A stretch of 64,000 bases of DNA from Propionibacteriaceae bacterium (GCA_030532575.1 JAUNKV010000006.1:1-64000); one strand, 5' to 3'. Shown: positions 42,413 to 51,383, counted from the first letter of the stretch. Made by a program: numbers and translations. The notes: a model not told the origin generated them from the letters alone.

Positions 42413-43662
42413 TGGGCAGGATCGTGCAGACCCTCGGCGGATTCGTGGTGCTGTCGGCGCTGCTGTTCGCCGTCACCTTGCTCACTCCGGCGGAACTGCC
42501 GCGCGTGACGACGGTGGAGACCACCCGCAGCGCGAAGGTGGTGTGCATCCCGACCGAGGAGGGGGGAGACGTCCACGTCACGGGCACCAACACCGTCGGC
42601 ACCCTGGGCGAGGCCCCGGAGCCGGGCCAGCGCGTGGTGCTCACCGGGCAGAACTCGCCTGTGGTCGCCGAGGGCACGGCGGGGCCGGTTGGCGGGGCGT
42701 TGTCCGGCAGTGGGGCGGTGCGTACGCTGACCCCGTGCATCCGTCCCGTCTCGCGGGGGGTGATCTCGCTTCCGGCCACGGCCAACACGGTGCTTCGGAT
42801 CGTCAACCCGGACGCCTCGGAGGCCGCCATCGACCTGACCCTGCTCGGTCCGGACGGTGAGATCCAGGCCCTCGGGGCCAGGGGGATCGCGCTCGGCCCG
42901 AACGGTGAGAAGACCATTGCGTTGTCTGTGCTGACCTCGGAGGCCACGCCCGTCGGGGTGTCCTTCCAGGCCAGCCGGGGCCGGGCCGCCGTCGTGGCCT
43001 TCACCACCACGAGCACCAGCGGTACGGCAGCGATCCCGGCGGAGGCCGCCACCACGCACTGGCTGCCCGGGGTGATGGCCGATGTCCCGGAGGCCTCGGT
43101 GGTGCTCGCGAATCCCGGGCATGACCGCGCGACGGTGCGGCTCACCGCCTACGGCACCACGCCCGCCTACACCCCGGACGGTGGGGACTCGGTCACCATT
43201 GCCGGGCACTCCACCGTCGTGGTTCCCCTGCAGGGGGCGCTGGCCGGTGAGGCGGCTGCCCTGCGGGTGGACTCCGATGTGGAGGTGCTGGCCGGGCTGG
43301 CGGTGGCCCAGGGAGATGGGGCGCAGGTCTCGCCTGTGAGGGCCGGGGCGGAGCTGGTCAGCTTCGTCGCCCCGGGCGGCACCCTGCAGCTGACCAACCC
43401 GGGTGCCGAGCCGGTCACGGCCAGTCTGGTCGTCGATGACGGTGAGGTCGGCACGGTCGAGGTCGGGGCCGGGATGACCGTGGCCCAGGCCCTCCCGGAG
43501 ACCACCGACGCTGCCCAGTCGGTCACCGTCCGGGCGTCGTCGGAGATGTTCGGCGCGGTGGTGGCCACCGGAGAGGCCGGAACCTGGGTGGCGCCGCTGC
43601 AACCTGCCGGGAGCGGAGACGCGGCCCCCGTCGAGGCCGAGCTGGACCCCGGCCTGCGCTGA
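42412..43662 (+). CDS. DUF5719-type secreted or anchored protein
   Basis: The 416-residue protein has an N-terminal hydrophobic anchor (IVQTLGGFVVLSALLFAVTL) followed by an extracytoplasmic domain made of repeated beta-sandwich strands (VLRIVNPDASEAAIDLTLLG, VVLANPGHDRATVRLTAYG, LQLTNPGAEPVTASLVVDD). This fits DUF5719, which accompanies the large glycosyltransferase in many actinobacteria. Start ATG shares its A with the stop of the glycosyltransferase gene. Function unknown, likely envelope related. Confidence 0.8.
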   Translation: MGRIVQTLGGFVVLSALLFAVTLLTPAELPRVTTVETTRSAKVVCIPTEEGGDVHVTGTNTVGTLGEAPEPGQRVVLTGQNSPVVAEGTAGPVGGALSGSGAVRTLTPCIRPVSRGVISLPATANTVLRIVNPDASEAAIDLTLLGPDGEIQALGARGIALGPNGEKTIALSVLTSEATPVGVSFQASRGRAAVVAFTTTSTSGTAAIPAEAATTHWLPGVMADVPEASVVLANPGHDRATVRLTAYGTTPAYTPDGGDSVTIAGHSTVVVPLQGALAGEAAALRVDSDVEVLAGLAVAQGDGAQVSPVRAGAELVSFVAPGGTLQLTNPGAEPVTASLVVDDGEVGTVEVGAGMTVAQALPETTDAAQSVTVRASSEMFGAVVATGEAGTWVAPLQPAGSGDAAPVEAELDPGLR

Positions 43663-43688
43663 CGGTAGGCCCTGCGCTGACGGTAGGC
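43653..43688. repeat. Perfect 18-bp tandem duplication at the DUF5719 gene end
   Basis: CCTGCGCTGACGGTAGGC occurs twice head to tail; the first copy spans the stop codon. About 5 bp later a 25-bp copy of the gene's final codons (from GCTGGACCCCGGCCTGCG) appears again at 43693-43718. The 3' end has been locally duplicated. Confidence 0.8.
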
Positions 43689-43749
43689 ATCAAGGCCGGA
43701 GCTGGACCCCGGCCTGCGGTGGCGGCTTGCGCTGTGAACCGCCACGCTG

Positions 43750-44025
43750 CTTCGGGCACGAATCGCTGGTGAAAAGCGTTGGCGCGTCGCGATGCGACGG
43801 TGAACCGTCGGTTCTCGGCGATTCGTGCCTGATTTTTCCTGGGGTGCGCTTCGAGCACGAATCGCTGGCGAAAAACGCTGGCGCGTCGCGATACGACGGC
43901 GAACCGTCGGTTCTCGGCGATTCCTACCTGTTTTTCCTGGGGTGCGCTTCGGGCACGAATCGCTGATGAAAAGCGTTGGCGCGTCGCGATGTGACGGTGA
44001 ACCGTTGGTTCTCGGCGATTCGTGC
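43750..44025 (+). repeat. Three tandem copies of a 98-99 bp hairpin-rich repeat
   Basis: Copies start at 43750, 43849 and 43947; the third lacks the spacer end. Each holds GCACGAATCGC near the start and GCGATTCGTGC (its reverse complement) about 60 bp later; copy 2 has a changed right arm. Inside are smaller palindromes: CGTCGC-GAT-GCGACG and GAACC-GTC-GGTTC. Spacer TTTTTCCTGGGGTGCG separates copies. No protein-coding reading is convincing. A diverged fourth copy is at 31749-31824. It looks like a REP- or MITE-type repeat, filling the 413-bp gap between genes. Confidence 0.8.
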
Positions 44026-44075
44026 TTCGAGGGGCGGCGGTGATGGTCGGCGGTGGAGATGGCCAGAGGCCGGGG

Positions 44076-44513
44076 TCAGTCCTCCCAGTCGGGGTCGTCG
44101 CCGACGAAGTCGCTGAGCGGGCGGGTGGTGAGGGCGCTCAGCTGCTCGACGATGGTGCGGTGGACCAGGGAACGCAACGCGCTTCGGCTGGAGGCGCGGT
44201 GCTCCAGGGGACGCTCGTAGATCACGATCTGGGCGGGGCGACCCCGGCTTGGTTCCAGGGCGGCGGACATCGGCACCCGGTCGCCGGACCAGGCGGTCCG
44301 CAGCAGGGGCACATCCTCCACCCCGACGATGATCCCGTCCAGGGCGTGCGGGTCCACGCGGGAGATCTCCTCCAGTGCCCAGGTCACGCACTGGTTGAAG
44401 TACTCGGTGCGTCGTGGCCGGTGCAACGGGACGGTTCTGCCCCAGGTGTGGGGCAGGGCGAGCGGCCCCCTCAGGCCTCGTTCGTGTCGGTCCCGGCTGC
44501 GTGGCATGTGCAC
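44076..44513 (-). CDS. Rv3259-like metallopeptidase-family protein
   Basis: The 145-residue protein has RTEYFNQCVTWALEEISRVD, DGIIVGVEDVP, AQIVIYERPLEHR and the helix SLVHRTIVEQLSAL. It aligns in layout with actinobacterial minimal-gluzincin-like proteins (Rv3259 in M. tuberculosis, also next to whiB2), but the zinc HExxH motif is replaced by HRTIVEQ, so peptidase activity is doubtful. Position in the conserved block supports the family call. Confidence 0.7.
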   Translation of the reverse strand: MHMPRSRDRHERGLRGPLALPHTWGRTVPLHRPRRTEYFNQCVTWALEEISRVDPHALDGIIVGVEDVPLLRTAWSGDRVPMSAALEPSRGRPAQIVIYERPLEHRASSRSALRSLVHRTIVEQLSALTTRPLSDFVGDDPDWED

Positions 44514-44541
44514 ACTCTAGTCATCCAGGAGTTAATCTTCT

Positions 44542-44907
44542 TTGGTGCGCCGTTGTTCCCGATCCACGTGCGGCCAACCGGCCGTCGCCACCCTCACTTA
44601 CGTGTACGCCGATTCCACGGCTGTGCTGGGGCCGCTGGCCGCCACCCCCGTACCGGGAGCGTTCGACCTGTGTGCCACTCACGCAGCCCGCACCTCGGTG
44701 CCCTCCGGCTGGGAGGTGATCCGGCTGCCGCTGAACCCGCGCCGCCGGGAGGAGGAGACCGACGACGAGTTGGTCGCGTTGGCGAACGCGGTGAGGGAGA
44801 TCGGGTTGCGTGACGACGACCCGCCCTCGCCCCCCATCACCCCGCCAGAACCCCCGGCCCCCGGCAGGCCGGGCAGGCATCTGCGCCTGCTACCCGCCGT
44901 CGAATGA
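44542..44907 (+). CDS. DUF3499 family protein
   Basis: The 121-residue protein starts with RRCSRSTCGQPAVATLTYVY and has FDLCATHAARTSVPSGWEVI, giving a Cys-x4-Cys plus Cys-His pattern of a small zinc-binding unit, the DUF3499 (Rv3258c-like) signature. The C-terminal half is acidic and Pro-rich. The start is TTG 44542 or GTG 44545; no ribosome site is clear. It diverges closely from the Rv3259-like gene and lies 15 bp before manB. Confidence 0.85.
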   Translation: MVRRCSRSTCGQPAVATLTYVYADSTAVLGPLAATPVPGAFDLCATHAARTSVPSGWEVIRLPLNPRRREEETDDELVALANAVREIGLRDDDPPSPPITPPEPPAPGRPGRHLRLLPAVE

Positions 44908-44922
44908 ACGTGGAGGACGACG

Positions 44923-46299
44923 ATGCTTGCTGACGACATCTTCAAGGCCAACGACATCCGAGGGGTGGTGCTGGGCCAGAGCCCCGAGTGGGACCTGGCA
45001 GGGGCCAGGCAGCTCGGGGCCGCCTTCGTCGCGGAGCTGGACCTGGCCGGGCGCTCCATCGTCATGGGCCGCGACATGAGGCATCTGGGCGACGAGTTGG
45101 CCGCGGCCTTCGCCGACGGTGCCAGGCGCGCCGGGGCGAGCATCGTCGATGTCGGGCTGACCTCCACCGATCAGCTCTGGTTCGCCTCCGGACAGCTCGG
45201 GATGCACGGCGTGCAGTTCACCGCCAGCCACAACCCGGCGGCCTACAATGGCATCAAGTTCTGCCTGCCGGGGGCCGCGCCGGTGCCCACGAGCTTCACC
45301 GTCGATCTCAGGCAGCGAGCCAGGGGGATCGAGCTGGGCGAGCAGGTGATCGGCGGCCACGAGGTCCGGGACATCACAGCCGACTACGTGGCCTTCCTGG
45401 AGCGGCTGGTGCCGGTTGGGGCCGGGCGCAGGCTCAAGGTGGTGGTGGATGCTGGCAACGGGATGGGTGGGGCCGTCGCCCCCGCCGTGCTGGCTGGGCG
45501 CAATGTGGAGTTGATCGGACTCCATCTGGAGCTCGACGGTTCCTTCCCCAACCATCCCGCGAATCCGTTGGAGCCGGAGAACCTCGTGGACGCACAGGCT
45601 GCCGTCACCGCGCATGGCGCCGACCTGGCGCTGGTCTTCGACGGCGACGCGGACCGCTGCTTCATCATCGACGAGCAGGGGGGCGTGGTGGACCCGTCGG
45701 TGGTGACCGCCATGATCGCCCTGGCCGAGCTGGCCCGCGAACCCGGCGGGACGATCATCATCAACGCCATCACCTCCCAGGCCGTCACCGACGCGGTGGG
45801 GGAGCTGGGACAGGTGGTGCGCTCCAAGGTGGGGCACACCCACGTCAAGGCGCTGATGGCCTCGCACGGTGCGATCTTCGGTGGTGAGCACTCCGCGCAC
45901 TACTACTTCCGGGACTTCTGGGGGGCAGACACCGGGATGCTGGCCGCCCTGCACGTGCTGGAGCTGGTGCGCGGTCAAGGGCAGCCGCTGTCCGGGCTCG
46001 CTGCCCGGTTCGACGGCTACCACCGCTCCGGGGAGATCAACTCCACCGTCACCGATCACGCTGCCATGATGGATCGGGTGCGGGCCGCCTTCGCCGGGCG
46101 GGGGGAGGTCGAGACCTTCGACGGTCTGACCGTCGCCGATCCTGTGGCAGGCTGGTGGGTCAACCTCAGGCCCTCGAACACCGAGCCGTTGCTTCGGCTC
46201 AACGTGGAGGCGCGCGATGCCGTGACGATGGCGGCGTTGCGCGACGAGGTGTTGCAGATCGTCCGCAACGAGCACAACGAGCAAGGAGAACAGCTGTGA
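44923..46299 (+). CDS. manB: Phosphomannomutase/phosphoglucomutase
   Basis: The 458-residue enzyme interconverts mannose-6-phosphate and mannose-1-phosphate, feeding GDP-mannose and envelope glycans. Motifs: phosphoserine loop TASHNPAAYNG (Ser102), metal site DGDADRC (from Asp240), sugar loop GEHSAHYYF and phosphate loop RPSNTEPLLRL. Length and motif order are standard. Ribosome site GGAGG... lies before ATG 44923. Confidence 0.95.
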   Translation: MLADDIFKANDIRGVVLGQSPEWDLAGARQLGAAFVAELDLAGRSIVMGRDMRHLGDELAAAFADGARRAGASIVDVGLTSTDQLWFASGQLGMHGVQFTASHNPAAYNGIKFCLPGAAPVPTSFTVDLRQRARGIELGEQVIGGHEVRDITADYVAFLERLVPVGAGRRLKVVVDAGNGMGGAVAPAVLAGRNVELIGLHLELDGSFPNHPANPLEPENLVDAQAAVTAHGADLALVFDGDADRCFIIDEQGGVVDPSVVTAMIALAELAREPGGTIIINAITSQAVTDAVGELGQVVRSKVGHTHVKALMASHGAIFGGEHSAHYYFRDFWGADTGMLAALHVLELVRGQGQPLSGLAARFDGYHRSGEINSTVTDHAAMMDRVRAAFAGRGEVETFDGLTVADPVAGWWVNLRPSNTEPLLRLNVEARDAVTMAALRDEVLQIVRNEHNEQGEQL

Positions 46300-46487
46300 G
46301 TCAAGGTTCGATGGAGCTGTCGGCAGAGTTCCTGGCCATTGCCGCCTGCCCGGCCTGCCACTCGAAGTTCGCCGTCGACTACGACCGCCACGAGCTGGTC
46401 TGCACCGCGGCCACCTGTGGGCTGGCCTACCCGGTCAAGGACCGCATCCCGGTCCTGGTGATCGATCAGGCCCGCAGCACCCGGTAG
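46296..46487 (+). CDS. Trm112 family zinc-ribbon protein
   Basis: The 63-residue protein starts at a GTG whose GTGA overlaps the manB stop, with AAGGAG upstream. It has CPAC (18-21), then Cys36 and Cys41 and the ending YPVKDRIPVLVIDQA, the Trm112/YcaR pattern. In bacteria these are small partners of methyltransferases or other enzymes. It is probably translated together with manB. Confidence 0.9.
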   Translation: MSQGSMELSAEFLAIAACPACHSKFAVDYDRHELVCTAATCGLAYPVKDRIPVLVIDQARSTR

Positions 46488-46493
46488 GTGGTC

Positions 46494-47516
46494 ATGTCCG
46501 AGACCTGGTTCGATGATTCGCGGCTGGAGGCCGATGGGCTCGAGGCGGTGGAGGAGCTGTGGTGGCTGGCGACGGCCGGAGCCCGGATTCGACGCGCCGC
46601 AGGGACCGAGCCGGTGGGGCGGCTGACCCGTGCCGACCGGCCGCGCGGGGTGCTGGTGCTGGGGGCCGAGGCCCGGCTGGTGCGGGCGGTGCTGGAGCCC
46701 GCCTGCCCGGTGCCGTTCATGGCCTGGCCGGGCCCGGCGCTGCCCGCCTGGGTGGGGCCGCTGGACCTGGTGGTCGCGCTCGGCTCCCACGATGCCCATG
46801 CCTGGCAGGTCCGGTGCGTGGGGGAGGCGGTCAGGCGTGGCGCGACGGTGATCGTCGCGGCCCCTGCGGATTCGGCCCTGGCGGCGGCCGGTGCCGGGTC
46901 GCTCACCACGCGGCTGCCCACCCCGGCCGACGACCCGATGGCGGCGGCGATCGCGGTGCTGGCGCTGCTGGGGCAGCTGGAGCTGGGGCCCGGGGTGGAC
47001 GTGGAGCTGGTGGCGGCTGCGGCGGACAGCGTGGCCGGGATGTGTTCGCCGTCGCGGCCCATCGGGGACAACCCGGGCAAGGACCTGGCCATCGGGTTGG
47101 CCGATTCCTTCCCGCTGATCTGGGGTGGTACCGCGCTGGCGGGGCGGGCCTCACGTCGGATCGCTGAGGCGTTGCGACGTTCCGGGGGGCGTGTTGCCCT
47201 GGCTGCCGATGCCGACGAGCTGGAGGCAGTGCTGCTGGGCACCCCACCCAGGGATGTGTTCAACGATCCGGTGGAGGGGCAGGCCGAGGTGCGGCCCAGC
47301 CTGCTGCTGCTGGATGCCGATCTCGGGCCTGCCGACATCGCCGGGGCCGCGCAGCGGCTCACCCGGCTGGCCGAGGCCGTCGGGGTGCGGGTGTGCCGGG
47401 TCAGCTCCGGGGACGAGGAGCTGGGGGCCTCGGACGTGGAGCGCTACGTCAACCTGCTGCAGCAGGGCCGCTACGCCGCGGCCTACCTCGGTGTGGGACG
47501 CGGCACGGTGGCGTAG
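46494..47516 (+). CDS. TobH-like SIS-domain protein, phosphomannose isomerase related
   Basis: The 340-residue protein has an N-terminal SIS-like half (LVVALGSHDAHAWQVRCVGE, ATVIVAAPADSALAA) and a C-terminal half ending in YVNLLQQGRYAAAYLGVG. This is the layout of TobH (Rv3256c-like) proteins, related to bifunctional phosphoglucose/phosphomannose isomerases, always near manB. Catalytic competence is not shown in the family. ATG 46494 was chosen; GTG 46488 is an alternative. Confidence 0.85.
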   Translation: MSETWFDDSRLEADGLEAVEELWWLATAGARIRRAAGTEPVGRLTRADRPRGVLVLGAEARLVRAVLEPACPVPFMAWPGPALPAWVGPLDLVVALGSHDAHAWQVRCVGEAVRRGATVIVAAPADSALAAAGAGSLTTRLPTPADDPMAAAIAVLALLGQLELGPGVDVELVAAAADSVAGMCSPSRPIGDNPGKDLAIGLADSFPLIWGGTALAGRASRRIAEALRRSGGRVALAADADELEAVLLGTPPRDVFNDPVEGQAEVRPSLLLLDADLGPADIAGAAQRLTRLAEAVGVRVCRVSSGDEELGASDVERYVNLLQQGRYAAAYLGVGRGTVA

Positions 47517-47636
47517 CAGGAGTGCCCGTCCTCTTTTTGGTCATTCCTGGAAATTGCCCGGGCCTGGTGTGGAGTCCGTCGGGCGTGGTGTGGCAGGGTG
47601 TCAGGGTCGTGATGGCCGAGCCGGGAGGGCAACCGG

Positions 47637-48041
47637 GTGTCTGAGTGGAAGATCAACCCAGCGGGTGTGAAGGGGGTGCTGGAGAGCGCCCGGGAAGCTC
47701 GTGGGGAGCTGGCGAAGGCGATGAACCCGGAGGCGGTGGATGCCGCGGTGGCTGGTCTGGCGTGGTGCCCGCAGCTCTCGGCTGGTATCACTGATGCGGT
47801 GGTGCGGATTCTTGAGGCTCACGCGGAGAACTTCCGGGCGATCGGCGACCACGTGGATGCGGGGATCGTTGGCGTGACGGCGGCAGCGAACACATACCTG
47901 GACGCGCAGGCGGAGATGGATGCCAAGGTGCGGGCTGACCGGGCCACCGCTGTGGAGGGGGAGCTGCTCCTGGCGGCGAAGACAGGGAACTTCTCGTTCT
48001 TCGAGAGGATGGCGGAGCAGGCAGGGGAGGAAGTGCCGTGA
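47637..48041 (+). CDS. DUF6507-type small helical protein, toxin partner
   Basis: The 134-residue protein begins SEWKINPAGVKGVLESAREA and is alpha-helical, resembling DUF6507 proteins, which are WXG100-like partners of large secreted proteins. The GTG start has GGGAGGG upstream. It overlaps the large toxin-like gene by 4 bp, so both are made together; it probably escorts the toxin to a type VII-like export machine, which is not in this window. Confidence 0.7.
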   Translation: MSEWKINPAGVKGVLESAREARGELAKAMNPEAVDAAVAGLAWCPQLSAGITDAVVRILEAHAENFRAIGDHVDAGIVGVTAAANTYLDAQAEMDAKVRADRATAVEGELLLAAKTGNFSFFERMAEQAGEEVP

Positions 48042-50557
48042 GTGATGGGTTGATTGATCCGGGTCAGTTTGTGTGTCGTTCGGAGGGGTTGGATCCTGAT
48101 GGGGTGGAGGCGTCTGGTTTGGCGTTGGGCAGTCTGGGTTGGGAGATTTTGAAGCGTGTTCATGGGGTGAACAAGGTGTGGCGGGGGCTGCAGAATGTCT
48201 ATGAGTCTCCTGAGCAGGAGGCGGTGTATGGGGTGATGAAGCCTGCGGTGGAGGCGGCGACGCGGATTCGGATGGATCTGATGGAGGCGTCGAGACCGAT
48301 TGTGAGGTATGCGGAGGCGTTGCGGTTGATCAAGCCTCGTCTGGAGGCGCTGGAGGCTGATGCGCGTGAGTTCCGTGCGGGGGTGTTGGAGAAGTTCCCG
48401 GATGGTGAGGGGTGGCGGGTTGATCATGATGCGGTGGCGAGGAACAAGGATTTGTTGGCCGGGTACAACCAGTTGCATCGGCAAGTGGTGGATGAGATCT
48501 GTGCGTGTGAGAATGCGCTGCGGTTGATCGGCCTGGATGGGGCGTTGGAGTGTGTGGCTCCTTCTTCAGGGTTGGGGAAGGAGTTCGATCGGTTGGAGGA
48601 GTATCCGTGGGGTGCTCCGGGGGAGCCTGCGCCGCGTCATTTCGTGGAGTCGTGGAAGTTCGGGGTTGAGGACAGGCTGGATGAGGCCGTGGAGGGGATC
48701 CAGAGTTTGGCGGGGTATGACGAGTATGGGGATCACAGTTGGGAGACGGCTCATCAGGCGTGGAGTGGGATGGGCGACTTTGTGTGGACTCATCTGAAGG
48801 TGGTGGGGGGTACGCCGCAGGAGGTGTTGTCTGGCAACCTGAGTGATGAGTACAAGGGGGATTGGAACAAGCTGTTCACGTGGTGGGGCGAGGAAATCCA
48901 GTGGGATCATCAGGCGTTCTTGCGGGGGGAGAACGGTTTCCAGGCGTATGTGGATGATCCCAATCGGGCGGCGGCGAAGACGCTGTCTGGGCTGGTTCCA
49001 GTCTTTGGGGCTTTGAAGTGGGTGGGCAGGTTTGCCAAGAGGGGGTTGCCTGCTGGGGTGCATCCTGTGCTGGGGGCTCTCGGGGCCGGGGTGGAGCGGG
49101 TCAGTTATCCGTTGCGGCGGGTGCGGGAGACTGTGAATGCGTGGGGCCGGTCCGGGTGGGACCGGGTGATGGGTCCGTTGGATGACAAACTCAGGATGTT
49201 GGCCTCCGAGGTGAGGCAGGGGCTGGACCGGGTCAGCGGGAATGGGTGGGGCAGGGCCGCCCTGGCTGGGGCCGATGCCGACGGGGGAGGCCGTTCGCCG
49301 GGCAGGTGGGGTGCCCACGGGTTGGCGACGGTGGTGGATGAGGACCTGGTGCGTGGTGGCCACCGTCGCAGTGCTGGCGGGGGTCACGGTGATGATGGTG
49401 TGGTGCCTCGGCGGGCCGCTGATGGGCCGGGGGATGTGGACCCGCCACGTCATGACGCACCGGAGAGCCCGGAACCGGATAGGCCAAAGAGTTCTGAGAC
49501 TCCGGTGCGTACGGATCGTCATGGGAATCCGTTGATCGTGGATGAGCATGGCAAACCGTTGCCTGAGGATCGAGGCGACGGGCGTAGCCACTATGCCAGT
49601 GATCCGGAGGGCACGTTCCGGGATGATCAGGGCAGGTTGCGTTCCTCGGTGGATGGGGCGAAGTTCACCGAGGATCCCTACGCCGGTACCGGTGAGGTGA
49701 CCCACTTCCACGACTGGAGCCGTTCCCCTGCGGAGCGGGGTTGGGATGATCCGGCCCGGCAGGCGGAGTTCAAACAGGCCAGTACGGCGTGGCAGGAAGT
49801 CCGTGAGGTGGCCCGGAGGGCACGGAGTGCGGCCCGGGATTCCCTCGAGTTCGCCCGGGAATGGTTGGCCAGGACCGACCCGAAGGTCAAGGTCGACACC
49901 AAGGGCTACAGCACCCTCGCCAAAACACTGGAAGAGAAACTCAGGACTGCCACCGACCTGACCGATGCTGAGTACAAGGCGCTGGAGCATCACCAGAAGT
50001 TGCTCAAGAAGGCTGGGGATGCGGAGTTGGAGTTGCGGAAGGCGTCGGAGTGGGCTGGTGATCGTGGCGGTCATCTGACGTTGGAGGATCAGGGTCGCAG
50101 GGTGATTCTGGGTGAGACTGGTGGCTCGCCGGGTGGGCATAGCTCGCCGGGGTCGGGGACGTTGGATCAGGTGGGGATTGGTGGTCCGGATATTGATCCG
50201 CCGACCCGGGGTGGGCCTCGGTCGGAGCGGTATGAGATTGTCTTTGACGAGAACAAGGGCGGCGCCAGCCCGAAGATGGGGTCTCGGCAGGGGGCGCAGC
50301 AGGGCACCCTGCCGTATCTGCGGGATCTGCTGTCCAGCAGTGGGGATTCGCGGTTGGCGAGGAGGTTGGCTGTGTTGCGGGATGCGGGGGAGTTTCCGGG
50401 GTTTTTTGAGGCGTTGCGGCGGGGTGAGGTTGTGGTGCGGTATCAGTTTGTCAATTCCCGCCCTGATGGGACGTTGCGGGCTGGGGAGTTCAACCTTGGG
50501 TCGGAGGTTCGTCTTCGGTGGGATGGTGGGGACACCTTCGACCTCATCACAGACTAG
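48038..50557 (+). CDS. Large polymorphic-toxin-like protein with exchangeable C-terminal tip
   Basis: The 839-residue protein has a helical N-terminal half (about 1-300), a hydrophobic segment near 309-335 (AAKTLSGLVPVFGALKWVG), a charged Gly/Asp/Pro-rich stretch (about 410-490), a region with DRHGNPLIVDEHGKPLPED (from 492), a coiled part (about 575-690), a Gly/Pro linker (about 690-730) and a tip of about 109 residues starting RYEIVFDENKGG and ending DGGDTFDLITD. The tip is repeated three more times downstream, next to immunity-like genes, the hallmark of polymorphic toxins. I recognise no catalytic motif in it. Codon use here is less GC-biased than in neighbours. Confidence 0.75.
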   Translation: MSDGLIDPGQFVCRSEGLDPDGVEASGLALGSLGWEILKRVHGVNKVWRGLQNVYESPEQEAVYGVMKPAVEAATRIRMDLMEASRPIVRYAEALRLIKPRLEALEADAREFRAGVLEKFPDGEGWRVDHDAVARNKDLLAGYNQLHRQVVDEICACENALRLIGLDGALECVAPSSGLGKEFDRLEEYPWGAPGEPAPRHFVESWKFGVEDRLDEAVEGIQSLAGYDEYGDHSWETAHQAWSGMGDFVWTHLKVVGGTPQEVLSGNLSDEYKGDWNKLFTWWGEEIQWDHQAFLRGENGFQAYVDDPNRAAAKTLSGLVPVFGALKWVGRFAKRGLPAGVHPVLGALGAGVERVSYPLRRVRETVNAWGRSGWDRVMGPLDDKLRMLASEVRQGLDRVSGNGWGRAALAGADADGGGRSPGRWGAHGLATVVDEDLVRGGHRRSAGGGHGDDGVVPRRAADGPGDVDPPRHDAPESPEPDRPKSSETPVRTDRHGNPLIVDEHGKPLPEDRGDGRSHYASDPEGTFRDDQGRLRSSVDGAKFTEDPYAGTGEVTHFHDWSRSPAERGWDDPARQAEFKQASTAWQEVREVARRARSAARDSLEFAREWLARTDPKVKVDTKGYSTLAKTLEEKLRTATDLTDAEYKALEHHQKLLKKAGDAELELRKASEWAGDRGGHLTLEDQGRRVILGETGGSPGGHSSPGSGTLDQVGIGGPDIDPPTRGGPRSERYEIVFDENKGGASPKMGSRQGAQQGTLPYLRDLLSSSGDSRLARRLAVLRDAGEFPGFFEALRRGEVVVRYQFVNSRPDGTLRAGEFNLGSEVRLRWDGGDTFDLITD

Positions 50558-50571
50558 GAGGAGGAACATCT

Positions 50572-51024
50572 GTGAGAGCTATTCCTTTTGAGACCGCCCA
50601 GTATTGGATTGAACGTTTGGCGTCGCTGCCTGCCCCGGTGAGGATGGAGGATATTCCGGGTTTGGCGGTAGAGTTCGGCTGGCAGCCCACCAAGTTCGAG
50701 TCCCGGTACATGTACGAGGAGGGGGGGGAAACCCGGGTGGTGTTGACCCCCTTTGATGATGAGACTGGCGAGATTTTCAGTTTTTCTGTTGATCTGGTGA
50801 GGAACTGGAGAGACGACTTGGCGGGGAATGTGGCTGTTGCTGATTTCTTTCCTCGGTATGTGGAGGCTGCTTGTGGGGTGTGGGGGGAACCGTGGAGTGT
50901 GATGACAGACATCACTGAGTTCATCTGGAAAATCCATGAGCAGGCTTACGCTGAAATTGGCGCGTGGCGTGACTCCGTTTCCTGCAGATTCCGTAAGTTT
51001 GATGGGACTGAGGAGCGGTGGTGA
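50572..51024 (+). CDS. Immunity-like protein 1 (DUF6301-like)
   Basis: The 150-residue protein starts at GTG 50572 after a strong GGAGGAGGA ribosome site, 14 bp after the toxin stop. It begins MRAIPFETAQYWIERLASLP and has PGLAVEFGWQPTK, VLTPFDDETGEIFSF and GVWGEPWSVMTD, ending DGTEERW. It is small, acidic and cytoplasmic, as expected for the cognate immunity protein. Resemblance to DUF6301 is from memory. Its middle block matches copy 4; its C-terminal strand is unique in the array. Confidence 0.7.
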   Translation: MRAIPFETAQYWIERLASLPAPVRMEDIPGLAVEFGWQPTKFESRYMYEEGGETRVVLTPFDDETGEIFSFSVDLVRNWRDDLAGNVAVADFFPRYVEAACGVWGEPWSVMTDITEFIWKIHEQAYAEIGAWRDSVSCRFRKFDGTEERW

Positions 51025-51373
51025 GGGTTGCCGGAGGTGTTGGATCGGTATGAGATCGTCTTTGACGAGATCGGGCGGTAACTCGCCGAAGATGGGGTCT
51101 CGTCAGGGGGCGCAGCAGGGCACGTTGCCGTATTTGCGGGATCTGCTGTCCAGTAATGGGGATTCGCGGTTGGCAGCTCGGTTGGCTGTGTTGCGGGATG
51201 CGGGGGAGTTTCCGGGGTTTTTTGAGGCGTTGCGGCGGGGTGAGGTTGTGGTGCGGTATCAGTTTGTCAATTCCCGCCCTGATGGGACGTTGCGGGCTGG
51301 TGAGTTCAATCTCGGCTCCGAGGTCCGCCTCCGCTGGGATGGTGGGGACACCTTCGACCTCATCACAGAATAG
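51025..51373 (+). pseudogene. Orphan toxin-tip copy 2
   Basis: The copy starts with LDRYEIVFDEIGR and hits a stop; two bases fewer than in the full gene shift the frame, and the rest of the tip then reads MGSRQGAQQGTLPYLRDLLS to DTFDLITE in the next frame. There is no N-terminal part or clear start (an ATG at 51050 lacks a ribosome site). It can act as donor sequence for recombination with the full gene, but not as a secreted toxin. Confidence 0.75.
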
Positions 51374-51383
51374 GAGACATGCT

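Noticed and set aside
43750..44043. Coding reading of the tandem repeats (repeating GASRYDGEPSVLGDS-like peptide)
   Set aside because: The open frame arises from the repeats being close to a multiple of three; there is no start signal, and nested palindromes explain the sequence better.
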